Positions 1 to 8,677 are shown, counted from the stretch's first letter. The stretch: 64,000 nucleotides of DNA from Uliginosibacterium sp. (GCA_016718265.1 JADKDZ010000004.1:62001-126000); one strand, 5' to 3'. A program made the numbers and translations. The notes: a model not told the origin generated them from the letters alone.

Positions 1-217
1 CGACGCACACATCGTATCGGCACAGGTGCGGCGGTGTGATCGTCGGGTCGTCGTGGGAAATGCCCAGCAGCTGGCGCGTTTCGGCGCCCCATGTTTGGGA
101 TTGACGCCAGCGTTTGAGCACATTCCAGAGCTGGGTGATTTCCGCAGTGCCATACGGACCAACGTAGCGGAGATAGGCGACGTGGTAGTCAGGCTGTGTT
201 CTGAGCGTCACTTCCAT
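1..217 (-). CDS. GyrI-like small-molecule-binding domain protein (partial, runs off the left edge)
   Basis: Read leftward from an ATG at 217, the frame stays open for 72 codons to the window edge. The product begins MEVTLRTQPDYHVAYLRYVG and continues with GPYGTAEITQLW, the opening strand-helix pattern of the GyrI/SbmC-type effector domain found alone or at the C-terminus of AraC-family regulators. Only the N-terminal part is visible, so neither the length nor a fused DNA-binding domain can be judged. If it starts here, it is a stand-alone GyrI-like protein. The ribosome-binding site is weak. Confidence 0.6.
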   Translation of the reverse strand, partial: MEVTLRTQPDYHVAYLRYVGPYGTAEITQLWNVLKRWRQSQTWGAETRQLLGISHDDPTITPPHLCRYDVCV

Positions 218-284
218 GAGTCATGCTTTCATGCTGCGGTTTGCTGCTGAAGCGTGCTGTCCGGTACAGGGTTCAGCGAGCCCT

Positions 285-605
285 TCAGAGATAGTCCGCT
301 CGCAAGGGTGAGAATACTTCCACGGCGACACTGTCTTCCAGAATGTCGGCGCCATGTTCGATGTCGCCCGGAATATTCCAGGCGTCGCCCGGGACGAGCT
401 CGCGCGTCTCATCGCCAATGCCGAGGCGAATCCTTCCACTGACAAGGTAGCCGGTCTGCTCATAAGGATGCGCGTGACGCGGGAGCGGGAAGCCCTGCTT
501 GAGGCGGAATTCAACCAGCAAAGTCTTGTCGCCGTGCACCAGGGTCTTGCGCTCAATGCCGGGCAGTGCCGGGATATAACCGGCTTCGTCATGGTGGGAA
601 AACAT
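285..605 (-). CDS. small single-domain cupin protein
   Basis: 106 residues, starting at MFSHHDEAGYIPALPG with a GGAAG-like ribosome-binding site about ten bases upstream; an upstream extension to 749 lacks cupin-like sequence. The core shows the cupin metal motif as RHAHPYEQTGYLVSG followed by PGDAWNIPGDIEHG, giving the His-His-Glu-His metal set. Such proteins bind a metal and a small ligand or act as simple enzymes; the substrate is not evident. It lies just downstream of the broken radical SAM gene on the same strand, about 155 bases away, so the two may once have been co-expressed. Confidence 0.75.
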   Translation of the reverse strand: MFSHHDEAGYIPALPGIERKTLVHGDKTLLVEFRLKQGFPLPRHAHPYEQTGYLVSGRIRLGIGDETRELVPGDAWNIPGDIEHGADILEDSVAVEVFSPLRADYL

Positions 606-761
606 CCTGGGTTCGTCTTCCAGATGGTTGAAATTACGTTTTAGCCTGCCCGCAGAGCCAAGCCCAGAGCGGGTCTTCAGGCATGTTCGGGATGGGTTTT
701 GAAGTCTTTTGGCATGCCGAGTGTAGCGTGCGGGCGGCTTGAATACCACCTGTCCGTGGTC

Positions 762-1944
762 TCAGGGCATGATTTCGACGTACTCATAAACCTCGCAATC
801 GGTGATGAGCTTGCGCACCGGCAGTGTGGCGCGGGCGAACCATTCCTGCGGCGCGTGGCGATCGATCTCTTCACCCATGAAGCGCACCAGCTCGCAGATC
901 GGCTCTACGACTTCGCGGCGGTAGTCCTCATCCTGTTTCACGTAGGCCAGGTACAGGTTCTTCATGCAGTTGCCACGGCAGAAGCCATACGCCGCGCACT
1001 CGCCGCAGGGCATGGCCGGGTCGGGCTGCAGCGGGCTGGCACGCAACCAGTTCTCGACGACGCTGCCTTGCTGCATCTCGGGCAGATACAGCAGGTCCGG
1101 GCAGGGGAAAATCCGCCCGTCCGGCATCACGTTGAGGATATGGGTAGAGGCCCGGCACTGCGTTTTGCCCTGGTAGAGCTCTTGCGCTTTCGACGGCATG
1201 ACCTTGTTGCGCACCATGCCCATGATCGGCACGATGGGGTAGAGCCGGTCCGTGTGGCGGAAGAACTTCGCAATCATCTGCGCCAGGATAGCCTTGCGCT
1301 TGGCCATGCCCTCGGCGGGATAGGCCCCCCGATCCGCCACGAACTGGAAGTAGAGGTAGTCGAATACCGCGGTGAGATGATCCAGCTCTTAAAAGCTGAG
1401 TTCCGGATGGCTCCAGGTGACGCGCGGTGACCGTTCCGGCAATTCGCGGGCGAATCGCGGCCAGGTTCTTCATCACCTGGCGATAGATGCCGCGTCCCCG
1501 GTAGCCGTCGGTGGTGCGCTCGCCACCATCAATCGAGATCAGGTAGTTCGACATGCGTGCCATCACGGCGTCCGGCAAGCCGTCGAGCAAGGTGCCATTG
1601 GTTTGCAACTGGTAGCGAAAATTCGGGAAGCGTGCGATCACCTCTTGCATGTACTGCGTGTTCAAGGTCGGCTCGCCGCCATAGAAGGTGACGTAGGTTT
1701 CATAGCCCGCCAGCTGGCTGTCGATGAACTGCGCCAGTTGCTCCAGCGAGTAATCCACATGCTTTTGAGAGCCCAGCACCTCTCCCACGCCCAGCGAGCA
1801 GTAGGTGCATTTCAGGTTGCACTTGAGCGTGGTGAGCAACTGCAGCTCGACACGGTGCCCGGGGATGGCCGCGTGCGCCTGTTCGCAGGCGATCGGCGCC
1901 GATCGGGTGGGGCGGTGCAAGGAAATCGGTTGTACGTTCGACAT
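762..1944 (-). pseudogene. radical SAM/SPASM-domain protein, broken by a frameshift and an in-frame stop
   Basis: The N-terminal part (start ATG at 1944, MSNVQPISLHRP) carries the radical SAM cluster motif as CNLKCTYC and the GGEPTLN motif. The C-terminal part in another frame (readable to 762) carries a SPASM signature, CGECAAYGFCRGNC, that would bind auxiliary Fe-S clusters. The frames part near 1421-1426, in a CGCGCG stretch where two bases seem missing, and the continuing frame then meets a TAA at 1389-1391 (SF-stop-ELDHL). Intact, it would be about 390 residues, the size of anaerobic sulfatase-maturase or peptide-modifying SPASM enzymes. Two independent lesions make real decay more likely here than in the other broken genes. 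Its substrate is unknown. Confidence 0.75.
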
Positions 1945-2167
1945 AAGCGAAAAGCAGATCCTGAAGCGATTTTTCAAAGTCCGCGATTCTATTAGGGTTT
2001 TAGGTCTTTCGCAGTCTTTCCGGCACCAGATTCGCCTGTCGCCGGGTCTGCGCCAAAAGGGCATGGCGCGGTGAAAGGGGCTTGCCCGCTGAGCCATAGT
2101 GGATGCCTGCGCAACACGCGACAGTCATTTCAATCGGACCGGCACTATTTTCGGGAGACTCAGGATC

Positions 2168-3070
2168 GTGACGACACTGACCACTGCAACTTTCTCGCGC
2201 AGCACGGGGCGCCAACTTCCCTTTTCCACGCGGCTCTCCGCGCTTGCCGAGGTGCCGCTGCAGTTTCGCAAGACGGTTGCGCGGCTCCTGGAAGGCCGCG
2301 AGCAGAACATCCGCCACATCCTGTTTACGCCCGAATTTGGCACCTTCGGCGAGTACTGCCCGGCCACCTTGTTCATCGTGACCGATCACGAGTGGCTGGC
2401 CTTCTCCGCCGAGCGTGCCGGCGCCCCCACGGTGTGCTATTCCGATTTCAACCAGACCCGCCTGATCGAATTCTCGCTGGCGCTGCTCCAGGGCTGCCTG
2501 GTGCTCGAATCCGGCGAAGTGGGTGAGCAGCCCTGCATCCTGCGCTTCAATCTCAGCAGCCGCGAGCTGTTCCACGACGCACTCGCCGTCATCCTCAGCC
2601 GGGGTACGGTCGTCGGCGGGGCCGATACGCCGACGCAAGCCTTGCCCGCGGCCTGCGAAAAACTCTCGTTTGCCTTGCGCAGTACCTTGGGAGAATCCCT
2701 GGTGCCGGGAGACCCGCTGCTGGACTTCGTCAGCTGGAGTCGTGCCGATGTCGCTGATCCGGTCGACCGTTTGCGCCTTCATGCAGGCTGCATTGCCCTG
2801 ACCCGGCGCTTCCTGATGCTGGTCCGCGCCGACGATCCGGCTGACCGGGCGGGCGAGGCCGACCTCGCTGGCTACAACCGTGGTGCGGTATTCCTCAATC
2901 GCAACTATGCAATTGCCGGACGGGATTTATCGAAAGACGGGATCGATGAGCTGGAAATCCTGGTCGGGCAAGAGCCGCAGTCTTCCATGGTCAATGTGCC
3001 GATCCCCAGCAGTCTGTCTGCCGAGGTCTTGCGTCTGCTGAGCTCGCTGGGTGTGGCGACTGCGGCCTGA
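2168..3070 (+). CDS. uncharacterised protein, about 300 residues
   Basis: I do not recognise a family with confidence. A GTG at 2168 with AGGA just upstream is the likely start; a GTG at 2099 would add 23 unconvincing residues. The protein is soluble-looking, with no signal peptide or membrane segment. A stretch near residues 45-95 (ILFTPEFGTFGEYCPATLFI, then TDHEWLAF) resembles the repeated-strand pattern of bacterial PH-like domains, but this is only an impression. It is transcribed divergently from the broken radical SAM gene and converges with the DsrE gene. Confidence 0.7.
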   Translation: MTTLTTATFSRSTGRQLPFSTRLSALAEVPLQFRKTVARLLEGREQNIRHILFTPEFGTFGEYCPATLFIVTDHEWLAFSAERAGAPTVCYSDFNQTRLIEFSLALLQGCLVLESGEVGEQPCILRFNLSSRELFHDALAVILSRGTVVGGADTPTQALPAACEKLSFALRSTLGESLVPGDPLLDFVSWSRADVADPVDRLRLHAGCIALTRRFLMLVRADDPADRAGEADLAGYNRGAVFLNRNYAIAGRDLSKDGIDELEILVGQEPQSSMVNVPIPSSLSAEVLRLLSSLGVATAA

Positions 3071-3084
3071 GGCGGCAGCGCTCG

Positions 3085-3444
3085 CTACAGCGTGATGACC
3101 TTGCGTGCGGCCGCCTGGGCTTCCAGGATCAGCAGCATATTGCCGATCTCGTTCTCGGGCACCGCATCCATCAAGCCGTAAAAATCGAGACAGGTCCGGC
3201 AGATGATGACCCGGCAGCCTTGTGCGGCCAGCAGATTGAGCGTCTCGCGGCAGGGCGAATCCTGCGTGGTCAGTTTGACGCCGGCCGCATAAAACAAGAC
3301 CGCGGCGGGGCGAAACTCCCCCTCCAGTACCGCACGCAAATAATTCGCGGCGAGTTTCAGGCTGAGCGCAGCTTCGCCGTGGCCCATGCCATCGGTGTTG
3401 AAAACCAGCACGGTGTGGCGAAAATCCGGGTCTGTGTCGTTCAT
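3085..3444 (-). CDS. stand-alone DsrE-family protein (YedF C-terminal-domain type)
   Basis: 119 residues from ATG 3444 (MNDTDPDFRHTVLVFNTDGM). The DsrE fold is suggested by the opening strand, the phrase GMGHGEAALSLKLAANYL, and a cysteine-bearing turn ICRTCLDFYGLMD that closely matches the conserved GTCLDYYGL region of the C-terminal domain of YedF. YedF normally has an N-terminal TusA domain with the CPxP sulfur-carrier cysteine; here that domain is absent. A role in sulfur or selenium handling is inferred from the family only. Confidence 0.7.
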   Translation of the reverse strand: MNDTDPDFRHTVLVFNTDGMGHGEAALSLKLAANYLRAVLEGEFRPAAVLFYAAGVKLTTQDSPCRETLNLLAAQGCRVIICRTCLDFYGLMDAVPENEIGNMLLILEAQAAARKVITL

Positions 3445-3498
3445 GGTGTTCCTGCTGGCGTGGGATCGATTGGCTCCCGGGCCCACGCGTGGCCGGGT

Positions 3499-4588
3499 CT
3501 AGCGGTCACTCGGGGCGCTCCAGGTCGTGGTGTTCCCGGTGGAGAGATAGCTGGAGTTCTCGGCCTGGGTGAAGGCAAACGCGACCACCACGACCGTGAC
3601 AATAAATAGCGCCAGCTGCAGAGGCAGCGGTGCGGGCTCTGGCGCCTCGCCATAGCGATTGGCGACCACGTCGCCCGGCCAGAATACCAGCGCCAGCGAA
3701 AACAGCGACCCCAGCCCGGGCACCAGCAAGAGCAGCGCCATATAGCCGCTCTGGCCCGTGTCATGCAGGCGGAGAATGGTTGCGCGCACCCCTTGCACCA
3801 GCATCACGATCAGCCCGATCACAAACGCGGCAAAGCCGACATGCACCGTGGCGACTACCGCCAGGCTCATGACGCAGACCGAGAGCAGGCTACTGACCAG
3901 ATAGCCGCTGCGGCTGAAGCGGCCCTTGAAGTCGACACCGAACAGCAGCGCCTGATCCGTTTTGTGCACGGGGGCGCGTACCCGCTCTCGCTCAGGTCGG
4001 CGCTCGGTGCGGCGTACGGGCAGCACGCGCCGCTGGTTTGCAGCGGCCGCCCGCTCTGCCCGTGCATCGCGTTCGGCCTGCTGCTGGCCAGCCAGAAAGC
4101 GTGGCATGTCGATGCCGCACGATCGGCACAGCGTGCGCTTGGCCTGGCGTGTATTGCAACTGGGGCAGGTCATTTCCTCAATCCCCGCATCGACAACGAC
4201 CGCCGGCGTGGGCGCACGTGCGGGCGCCGCGGTGGTGAACAAGGGCGCGGCAGAAGGCGTCGCACTTGGCGCTTCGCTGGCCAGTTCGGCATCGTCGATG
4301 GGCGGCAGGATGTCGAAATCGTCTTCTGCTTGAGCCTTGGCGACGGGGGCGGGTGCCTGTTCCGGCTCCCACATGAATCTTCATGCCGAGTCGGGCGTAT
4401 TCCTCGCGCAGCGTGTCGGCGGTGGCAAAGTCCAGCCCGCGCTTGAGCACCGCACGGCGGCCGGAAAACAGTGCTTCCTGATTGGCCGTGCTCAGCCCGA
4501 GGCGTTTGGCTACATTTTCGCGGACCTGTTCAGGCGTGTGTCCGGGCAGGATTCTGCCGAGGAAGATGATCTGGAATTGGTTTGGCAT
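3499..4588 (-). pseudogene. DUF805-type membrane protein with zinc ribbon, frame broken by one extra base
   Basis: The first part (ATG 4588, MPNQFQIIFLGRILPGHTPE) is the N-terminal domain common in these proteins, ending at LGMKIHV. The frame that continues the protein starts at EPEQAPAP and holds a zinc-ribbon pair (CPSCNTRQ, CRSCG), an Ala/Arg-rich linker and a DUF805-like membrane region with four hydrophobic segments, ending at 3499. Removing one G from GTGGGAG near 4370 joins them into one protein of about 363 residues. The membrane part shows the ILRLHDTGQSGYMALLLL loop seen in DUF805. The function of the family is not established. Confidence 0.75.
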
Positions 4589-4659
4589 CGTTCGTCAAAG
4601 AATGGTTTGAGCACATCCACTTTGGTTGCAGATGATACCGCCTCATGAGGGTTTCCGGC

Positions 4660-5436
4660 CTATGCCTGGCTGCTCTCCAGCGCCGCCCACAGCGCCTCCA
4701 GCGCCGCGGCCGCCCCGAGCCGCCAGCGGATGTCGGCAAAGCGGCTGACATGCGTCTCGCCCGGGTTGATCTCGACCGCCAGCGCACCGTAATCGTGGGC
4801 GTAGGAAAACGGGTGCGCGATATAGGGAAAGGTCGAGGTGGTGCCGATGGACAGCACCAGCTCGTAGCCCTGATCGAGCACCGCCTGCAGGCGCGTCAGC
4901 GCGGCACGCGGCAGGGCTTCGCCGAACAGCACCACCGCCGGGCGCAGATAGCCGAGGCAGAGCGGGCAGGGCGGCGGCAGCGTGGTCAGCCCGGCGTAAT
5001 CGTCGACCGTGGTCCGGTAATCGCAATGCACACAATGCAGATCAAACAGATCGCCGTGAATCTCGATCAGATCCCTGCTGCCTGCGGCACGGTGAAAACC
5101 ATCGATGTTCTGGGTGAGCACCGTGGTCGGCACCCGTTCCTCCAGCGCCGCCAGAAGGCGGTGTGCCGCATTCGGCTTCGCCCCCCGGCAGTTGCCCTCG
5201 ATCTGGGCCAGATATTTCCAGGTGATCTGTGGCGCACGCGCCAGGGTGTGGCCCGAGAGCGCCTCTTCGATCGGCATGCCCTCATCGGTGCGCGCATCGT
5301 CGTTGTAGAGGCCGCCAAAGCCGCGGTAGGTCGGCAGGCCGGAATCGGCAGAGACGCCCGCGCCGGTAATGACCAGAATCCGCCTGGCGTGGTGGATGCG
5401 TTCGACGACTCTGGCGAGATCGGGCAGCTGCGTCAT
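4660..5436 (-). CDS. cobB: NAD-dependent protein deacylase, sirtuin family (CobB/SIR2 type)
   Basis: 258 residues from ATG 5436 (MTQLPDLARVVERIHHARRI); a longer frame to 5637 adds only low-complexity sequence. It shows the NAD-binding motif TGAGVSADSGLPTYRG (about residues 24-39), the QNID motif (109-112), catalytic His127 in EIHGD, and four zinc cysteines at 135, 138, 157 and 160. It removes acyl groups from protein lysines using NAD. The spacing of the two CxxC pairs fits bacterial sirtuins. It stands alone, next to the accessory region. Confidence 0.9.
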   Translation of the reverse strand: MTQLPDLARVVERIHHARRILVITGAGVSADSGLPTYRGFGGLYNDDARTDEGMPIEEALSGHTLARAPQITWKYLAQIEGNCRGAKPNAAHRLLAALEERVPTTVLTQNIDGFHRAAGSRDLIEIHGDLFDLHCVHCDYRTTVDDYAGLTTLPPPCPLCLGYLRPAVVLFGEALPRAALTRLQAVLDQGYELVLSIGTTSTFPYIAHPFSYAHDYGALAVEINPGETHVSRFADIRWRLGAAAALEALWAALESSQA

Positions 5437-5820
5437 GGCTGAAAGCGGGAAGAGGCCTGGGGGCCACATCCTAGCGCGCCGCTGCGCGGATGTCGCGTGG
5501 CAGGGCAGCATGCCCTCAGCGGGTCGTCGCGGCCAGGTCTTGAAGATAGGCCCGCCAGTCGCCGGAGCAGCATCAGGCCGAACTCGGGTCAAACAGCGCA
5601 GGCCGTAGCGCCGCATCCCGCCTGCCTTCGCAGGCAAGCAGTCTCAAGAGTCGGGTGGAGATTGCCCCGCAGGCCAGGCAAGCCGGAAAAGCAGGCGGGG
5701 ATTGGCTCTGCGGGCAGGGGAGGGGGCAAGACAAGGGCCTGTTCGAAGCGCAGCGCAATGCGCCGAATGGCTTCATCACCGCCTCGCAGCAGCATCACAA
5801 CCAAGGCGCCTTGCCTGCCA
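5437..5820. other. intergenic stretch without a supportable gene
   Basis: No gene can be defended here. A perfect six-base hairpin (GCCTGC, loop CTTC, GCAGGC) lies at 5620-5635. On the minus strand a short tail reading DWRAYLQDLAATTR then stop at about 5520 looks like the end of a lost gene. This stretch forms the left border of the accessory patch. Confidence 0.4.
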
Positions 5821-6360
5821 TGACGCAAGCACAGTGGCAGGTACTGCGCGCTACTACATGCTCATGACTGGGTGGTGTACGCCAAGCAGCCCCTGGGCGG
5901 GCCTGAACAAGTGCTGGCGTATCTGGGGCGCTACACCCACCGGGTCGCCATCTCCAATGAGCGCATTGTCGGCATCGACGGCCAGGAGGTTTCCTTCCGG
6001 GTGCGTGCCCACCAAGCAGGCGAGGGCAAACGGCGAACCATCCGGCTCGAAGGCAGCGAGTTCATTCGCCGTTTCCTGCTGCACGTGTTGCCACCGGGTT
6101 TCAAGCGTATCCGACATTACGGCCTGCTCGCGCCTGCAAGCACAAACGCCTCGCACAAGCGCCGCCTCGCACAAGCCCGCGCCGCCTTGCAGCAACCCGA
6201 GCCCGATCCGGCCATCGTCGAGAGCGTGGCGCAGTTCATGCAGCGTGCCGCACTCCTCGATCTTCAGCGCTGTCCGTGCTGCGGCCACGTCGGCCTACGT
6301 CTGACGCCGCTTCCGCCCACCCGGCCGGCATCGCTGCCGCTCACACGGGGACCGCCATGA
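5821..6360 (+). pseudogene. IS91-family transposase remnant (C-terminal part)
   Basis: From 5863 the frame reads HDWVVYAKQPLGGPEQVLAY followed by LGRYTHRVAISNERI, hallmark sequence of the IS91/IS801/IS1294 Y2 transposases, then HYGLLAP and a CPCCG zinc motif near the end. Only about 165 of the usual 370-400 residues remain. The preceding piece, QAQWQVLRA, sits in another frame and is separated from HDWVV by ten extra bases (5853-5862), so the reading frame is also broken. These elements move by rolling-circle replication and can mobilise neighbouring DNA; this copy is dead. It lies beside the cassette patch. Confidence 0.8.
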
Positions 6361-6612
6361 CAAAGCGACTGCACTTCAAAGTTTGCACGTCCAGCACACA
6401 TGCTCTCACCGGGCAGGCTGGCGCTCACACCCAGCGCGCACGTTACCCCTGCAGCCCCGGTGACATCGGGGCAAAACCGCTGTCCCGCGCCCGAATCGCC
6501 CCCTCAGGACGCTCTCGGCAGCACCAGCAACCATCGCTTGGCGCATGCCATGCACCTGAAATCCACCCACTCTGGCTTACAATCCCCCTATCACCGCCAG
6601 CCCGGCGGTTTA
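6361..6612. other. transposase-to-attC spacer with terminal hairpin
   Basis: No gene is seen. At 6593-6609 there is a perfect hairpin (ACCGCC, five-base loop, GGCGGT) only four bases before the attC site begins. Its place after the IS91 remnant fits the origin end of an IS91-like element, but the end sequence was not verified. Confidence 0.35.
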
Positions 6613-6695
6613 GTCCAACAAGGTTTATCCGCCGCGATGACGATCACGCCCTGTACAAGCATCGCCGCGCGGCGGATAAACGCTATTCGTTAGGC
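6613..6695 (+). repeat. integron attC recombination site 1
   Basis: An 83-base site bounded by GTCCAAC (6613-6619, fits RYYYAAC) and GTTAGGC (6689-6695, fits GTTRRRY). Inside is a perfect 13-base inverted repeat, TTTATCCGCCGCG at 6624-6636 against its complement at 6668-6680, so the single strand folds into the hairpin that integron integrases recognise. The next gene starts 12 bases after GTTAGGC, as in true cassettes. Confidence 0.85.
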
Positions 6696-6706
6696 CACAA
6701 AATCCT

Positions 6707-7248
6707 ATGCACAAGTTCCTAGCATTTTGCATATTTCTCGTTCTCGCGGTATTGGCCGCAGGTGCATTTGGTGCTTTGCACGATCAAATCAGTTACTCCG
6801 TTTCACCTGAATATTTCACTCGTTTCAAATTCTTTCAGTTTCAATTGCTTGACCCGCTTTGTCCCAGAGCGCCTTCAGTGCTGCTCAGGTCGGCTTTCTC
6901 GCCTCTTGGTGGATGGGTATTCCTCTTGGCCTTCTTTCAGGAGTTGCAGCCTTCATACATCGTTCTCCCGCAAAAATGCAACGCGCCTTGGCTTGGTCAC
7001 TTCTTGTAATTGTTGGTTTCACCTTGGCCTTTGCCATTGCTGGCCTCACTTACGGGTTCATACAAACTGAAACCATTGAGCCATCGCGCTATACAAACTG
7101 GTTCATCCCTTCGGGCGTAAATGATCTTCGGCATTTCCTGTGCGTTGGCTACATGCACAACGCTGCATACCTTGGTGGCGCTTTAGCAATACCTATTGCA
7201 TGGGGTTTTCATTTGGCTTTCTGGTATCGTAATCGCCATGTGGCCTAA
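6707..7248 (+). pseudogene. cassette-encoded membrane protein, frameshifted
   Basis: The frame opens at ATG 6707 with a hydrophobic N-terminus (MHKFLAFCIFLVLAVLAAGA) and HDQISYSVSPEYFTRFKFFQ, then leaves frame near 6856. The continuation, SQSAFSAAQVGFLASWWMGI, runs in a second frame with three more membrane segments to a TAA inside the next attC site. Restoring one G (CCCGCTTT to CCCGGCTTT) joins them into about 180 residues. I recall similar HDQI-containing membrane proteins as hypothetical proteins, some in integron cassettes; their function is unknown. Base composition is visibly lower in GC than the flanking chromosome. Confidence 0.7.
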
Positions 7249-7318
7249 CCCGGCGCTCAACCTCGCTCCCTCCGGTCGCTGGACGCTGCGCGATAAAGCC
7301 GCGCAGCGCCCGTTAGCT
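7243..7318 (+). repeat. integron attC recombination site 2
   Basis: A 76-base site from GCCTAAC (7243-7249) to GTTAGCT (7312-7318; the last core bases deviate slightly from GTTRRRY). Nested complementary arms include GGCGCT against AGCGCC and CGCTGCGCG against CGCGCAGCG. The left core contains the TAA stop of the preceding gene, a frequent cassette arrangement. Its length and fold are typical of attC sites in mobile and chromosomal integrons. Confidence 0.88.
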
Positions 7319-7342
7319 CTACGTAAGCATCAGGAGAAGTCT

Positions 7343-7426
7343 GTGAGCACTCAACCAGCGTGGGTCACGCGCGGCAAGTCCGCGAGAGAACTCATCGAAG
7401 AGCTAATTCCCTATGCAAAGCCTTAA
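7343..7426 (+). CDS. very short cassette ORF, probably a truncated N-terminus
   Basis: 27 codons from GTG 7343 with a good AGGAGA ribosome-binding site: VSTQPAWVTRGKSARELIEE and seven more residues. The WVTxGKS-ELIEEL pattern resembles the start of a small family of hypothetical proteins, but here it ends almost at once. The end overlaps the ATG of the following gene (7413) by 14 bases, which allows translational coupling. It could be the leftover of a cassette gene fused to another, or a leader peptide. Confidence 0.4.
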   Translation: MSTQPAWVTRGKSARELIEELIPYAKP

Positions 7427-7826
7427 AGAAACTATTGAGTCCCGACTGAGTCCGCTCTGGGGTGCGATCACGGCGGCTATCGTCGCGCTATATGGATTCT
7501 GGCCTGGAATTTTCTTCTACAACGAATTTGTGGTCAAAGCTAAAGACGGCATGGGTTGGTTGCCGTTCTTGATATTTGGATTTCTCGGATTCGCTTTCGT
7601 GGTTGCCATCGGATCCTACCTGTTGGGAGGCCTATTCTGCTTAATGGAGAATATGGCCGCCAGGATTGGCATCTCTCTCGCTTTGGTGCTTGTTTTCTGG
7701 ACTCAGCATGGCGTGCCACATCCGTTCGTTCTTGCCATGATTTTGCTCTGTGCTGTTAGCGGTTACTTCCAAGTCAGAAAAGCGCGTGAGGGCGCGAGTG
7801 ATCGCGATGAGTTCTTCAATGAATGA
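7413..7826 (+). CDS. small integral membrane protein (cassette gene)
   Basis: 137 residues with about four hydrophobic segments (near residues 15-35, 48-72, 82-97 and 104-118) and a charged C-terminus ending DRDEFFNE. No family is recognised. It follows attC site 2 by about 95 bases and overlaps the short upstream ORF, so it belongs to the cassette patch. No attC site is visible at its 3' end, so its own cassette boundary may be lost. Confidence 0.65.
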   Translation: MQSLKETIESRLSPLWGAITAAIVALYGFWPGIFFYNEFVVKAKDGMGWLPFLIFGFLGFAFVVAIGSYLLGGLFCLMENMAARIGISLALVLVFWTQHGVPHPFVLAMILLCAVSGYFQVRKAREGASDRDEFFNE

Positions 7827-8271
7827 ATAAGCAAGGGAAGTCGAGGTCACTCGTGATTTCCTGAAAAGACCCGTCAATCTTCTTTTGGACAAACTCGATC
7901 TTCAAAACTGAAGGGCCTTGTCAGCCGTTGAGGGTGGGCAGGATGGGTATCGCTTCATCATTCTTGAACTTGAGCATTTGCGCTTTGGTCTGCTAGCACA
8001 TAATGGTGGAAGAGCTATCACCATGAAAGGCGCTGGGGCAGGTCTAGTAATCCAACATTCTCCTGTTTCCGAACAAAGCTTCGGCGCAATTCGAGCCTGC
8101 CGATTTTCCTTCGCTTTTCCTTCTTTCTTTCCGTGGCCCCTTTTCCCTCGAAGTGTTGCCATGACAAATCGCGCACAGCAGAATGCGCTAGGCGGTACCT
8201 CTTCTGCTGCTTTGTCTGGTTGTATGAGGCCTGCAACAGGCACACGGGTCACTTTTGCGCTGCTTTGACAT
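7827..8271. other. gene-poor stretch in the accessory patch
   Basis: No confident gene. A plus-strand open stretch (7918-8268) contains the peptide GLVIQHSPVS, which recurs 1.2 kb downstream with silent changes (see findings). A long minus-strand open frame here is rich in Ser, Arg and Lys and looks like a shadow. Confidence 0.4.
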
Positions 8272-8601
8272 ATGTTCAAGATCCTCCTGCTTCTCGTCTT
8301 GGCAATCCCGCCGTGGATTGCTTCAAAGTTTGATGCGCCAGGCTGGGTTCTGTTTCTGTCCCTGGTTCCCTTCGGGCTTCTCGCCATGAGCATGGGGGAT
8401 TCTGATGAGGATTTGCTCGGTGAAGCCTCCGGATCGTTCGGGAGGTGGCTGTTCCTGCTGTTGGCGCTGGGTGGCGTTGCTGCACTGGTGCTGACATCGG
8501 GCCTGCTCGGCACCTCTTCACTTATGGGCGCGTTCTGGTGGATGCTGCCTTTGGCGCTGGCGGTCCTGGTCTTTGCCGTACTCCGCTTTCTGCGCAAGTA
8601 G
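8272..8601 (+). CDS. small integral membrane protein
   Basis: 109 residues, ATG 8272 (MFKILLLLVLAIPPWIASKF), with three or four hydrophobic segments, an acidic turn MGDSDEDLLGEASG and a short basic tail RFLRK. No ribosome-binding site stands out. No family is recognised. It sits between two other small membrane-protein genes, as is common in integron cassette arrays. Confidence 0.6.
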   Translation: MFKILLLLVLAIPPWIASKFDAPGWVLFLSLVPFGLLAMSMGDSDEDLLGEASGSFGRWLFLLLALGGVAALVLTSGLLGTSSLMGAFWWMLPLALAVLVFAVLRFLRK

Positions 8602-8670
8602 TGCTGCGCCCGACAGTCCTCTTTGTGTATAAGAGAGGTCAAGCTCGAAGTAATTCCCGCGCTACTTTCC

Positions 8671-8677
8671 GTTAGGC
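8671..8677 (+). repeat. possible right core (GTTAGGC) of a third attC site
   Basis: GTTAGGC is followed after nine bases by the next start codon, as at attC site 1. Upstream, GCCCGAC (8608-8614) could be a degraded left core, but no convincing inner inverted repeat is visible, so only a half-site is claimed. Confidence 0.3.

Noticed and set aside
8602..8677. A complete third attC site before the 8687 gene
   Set aside because: Only the right core is convincing; no inner inverted repeat pairs the two sides, so it is listed as a half-site.
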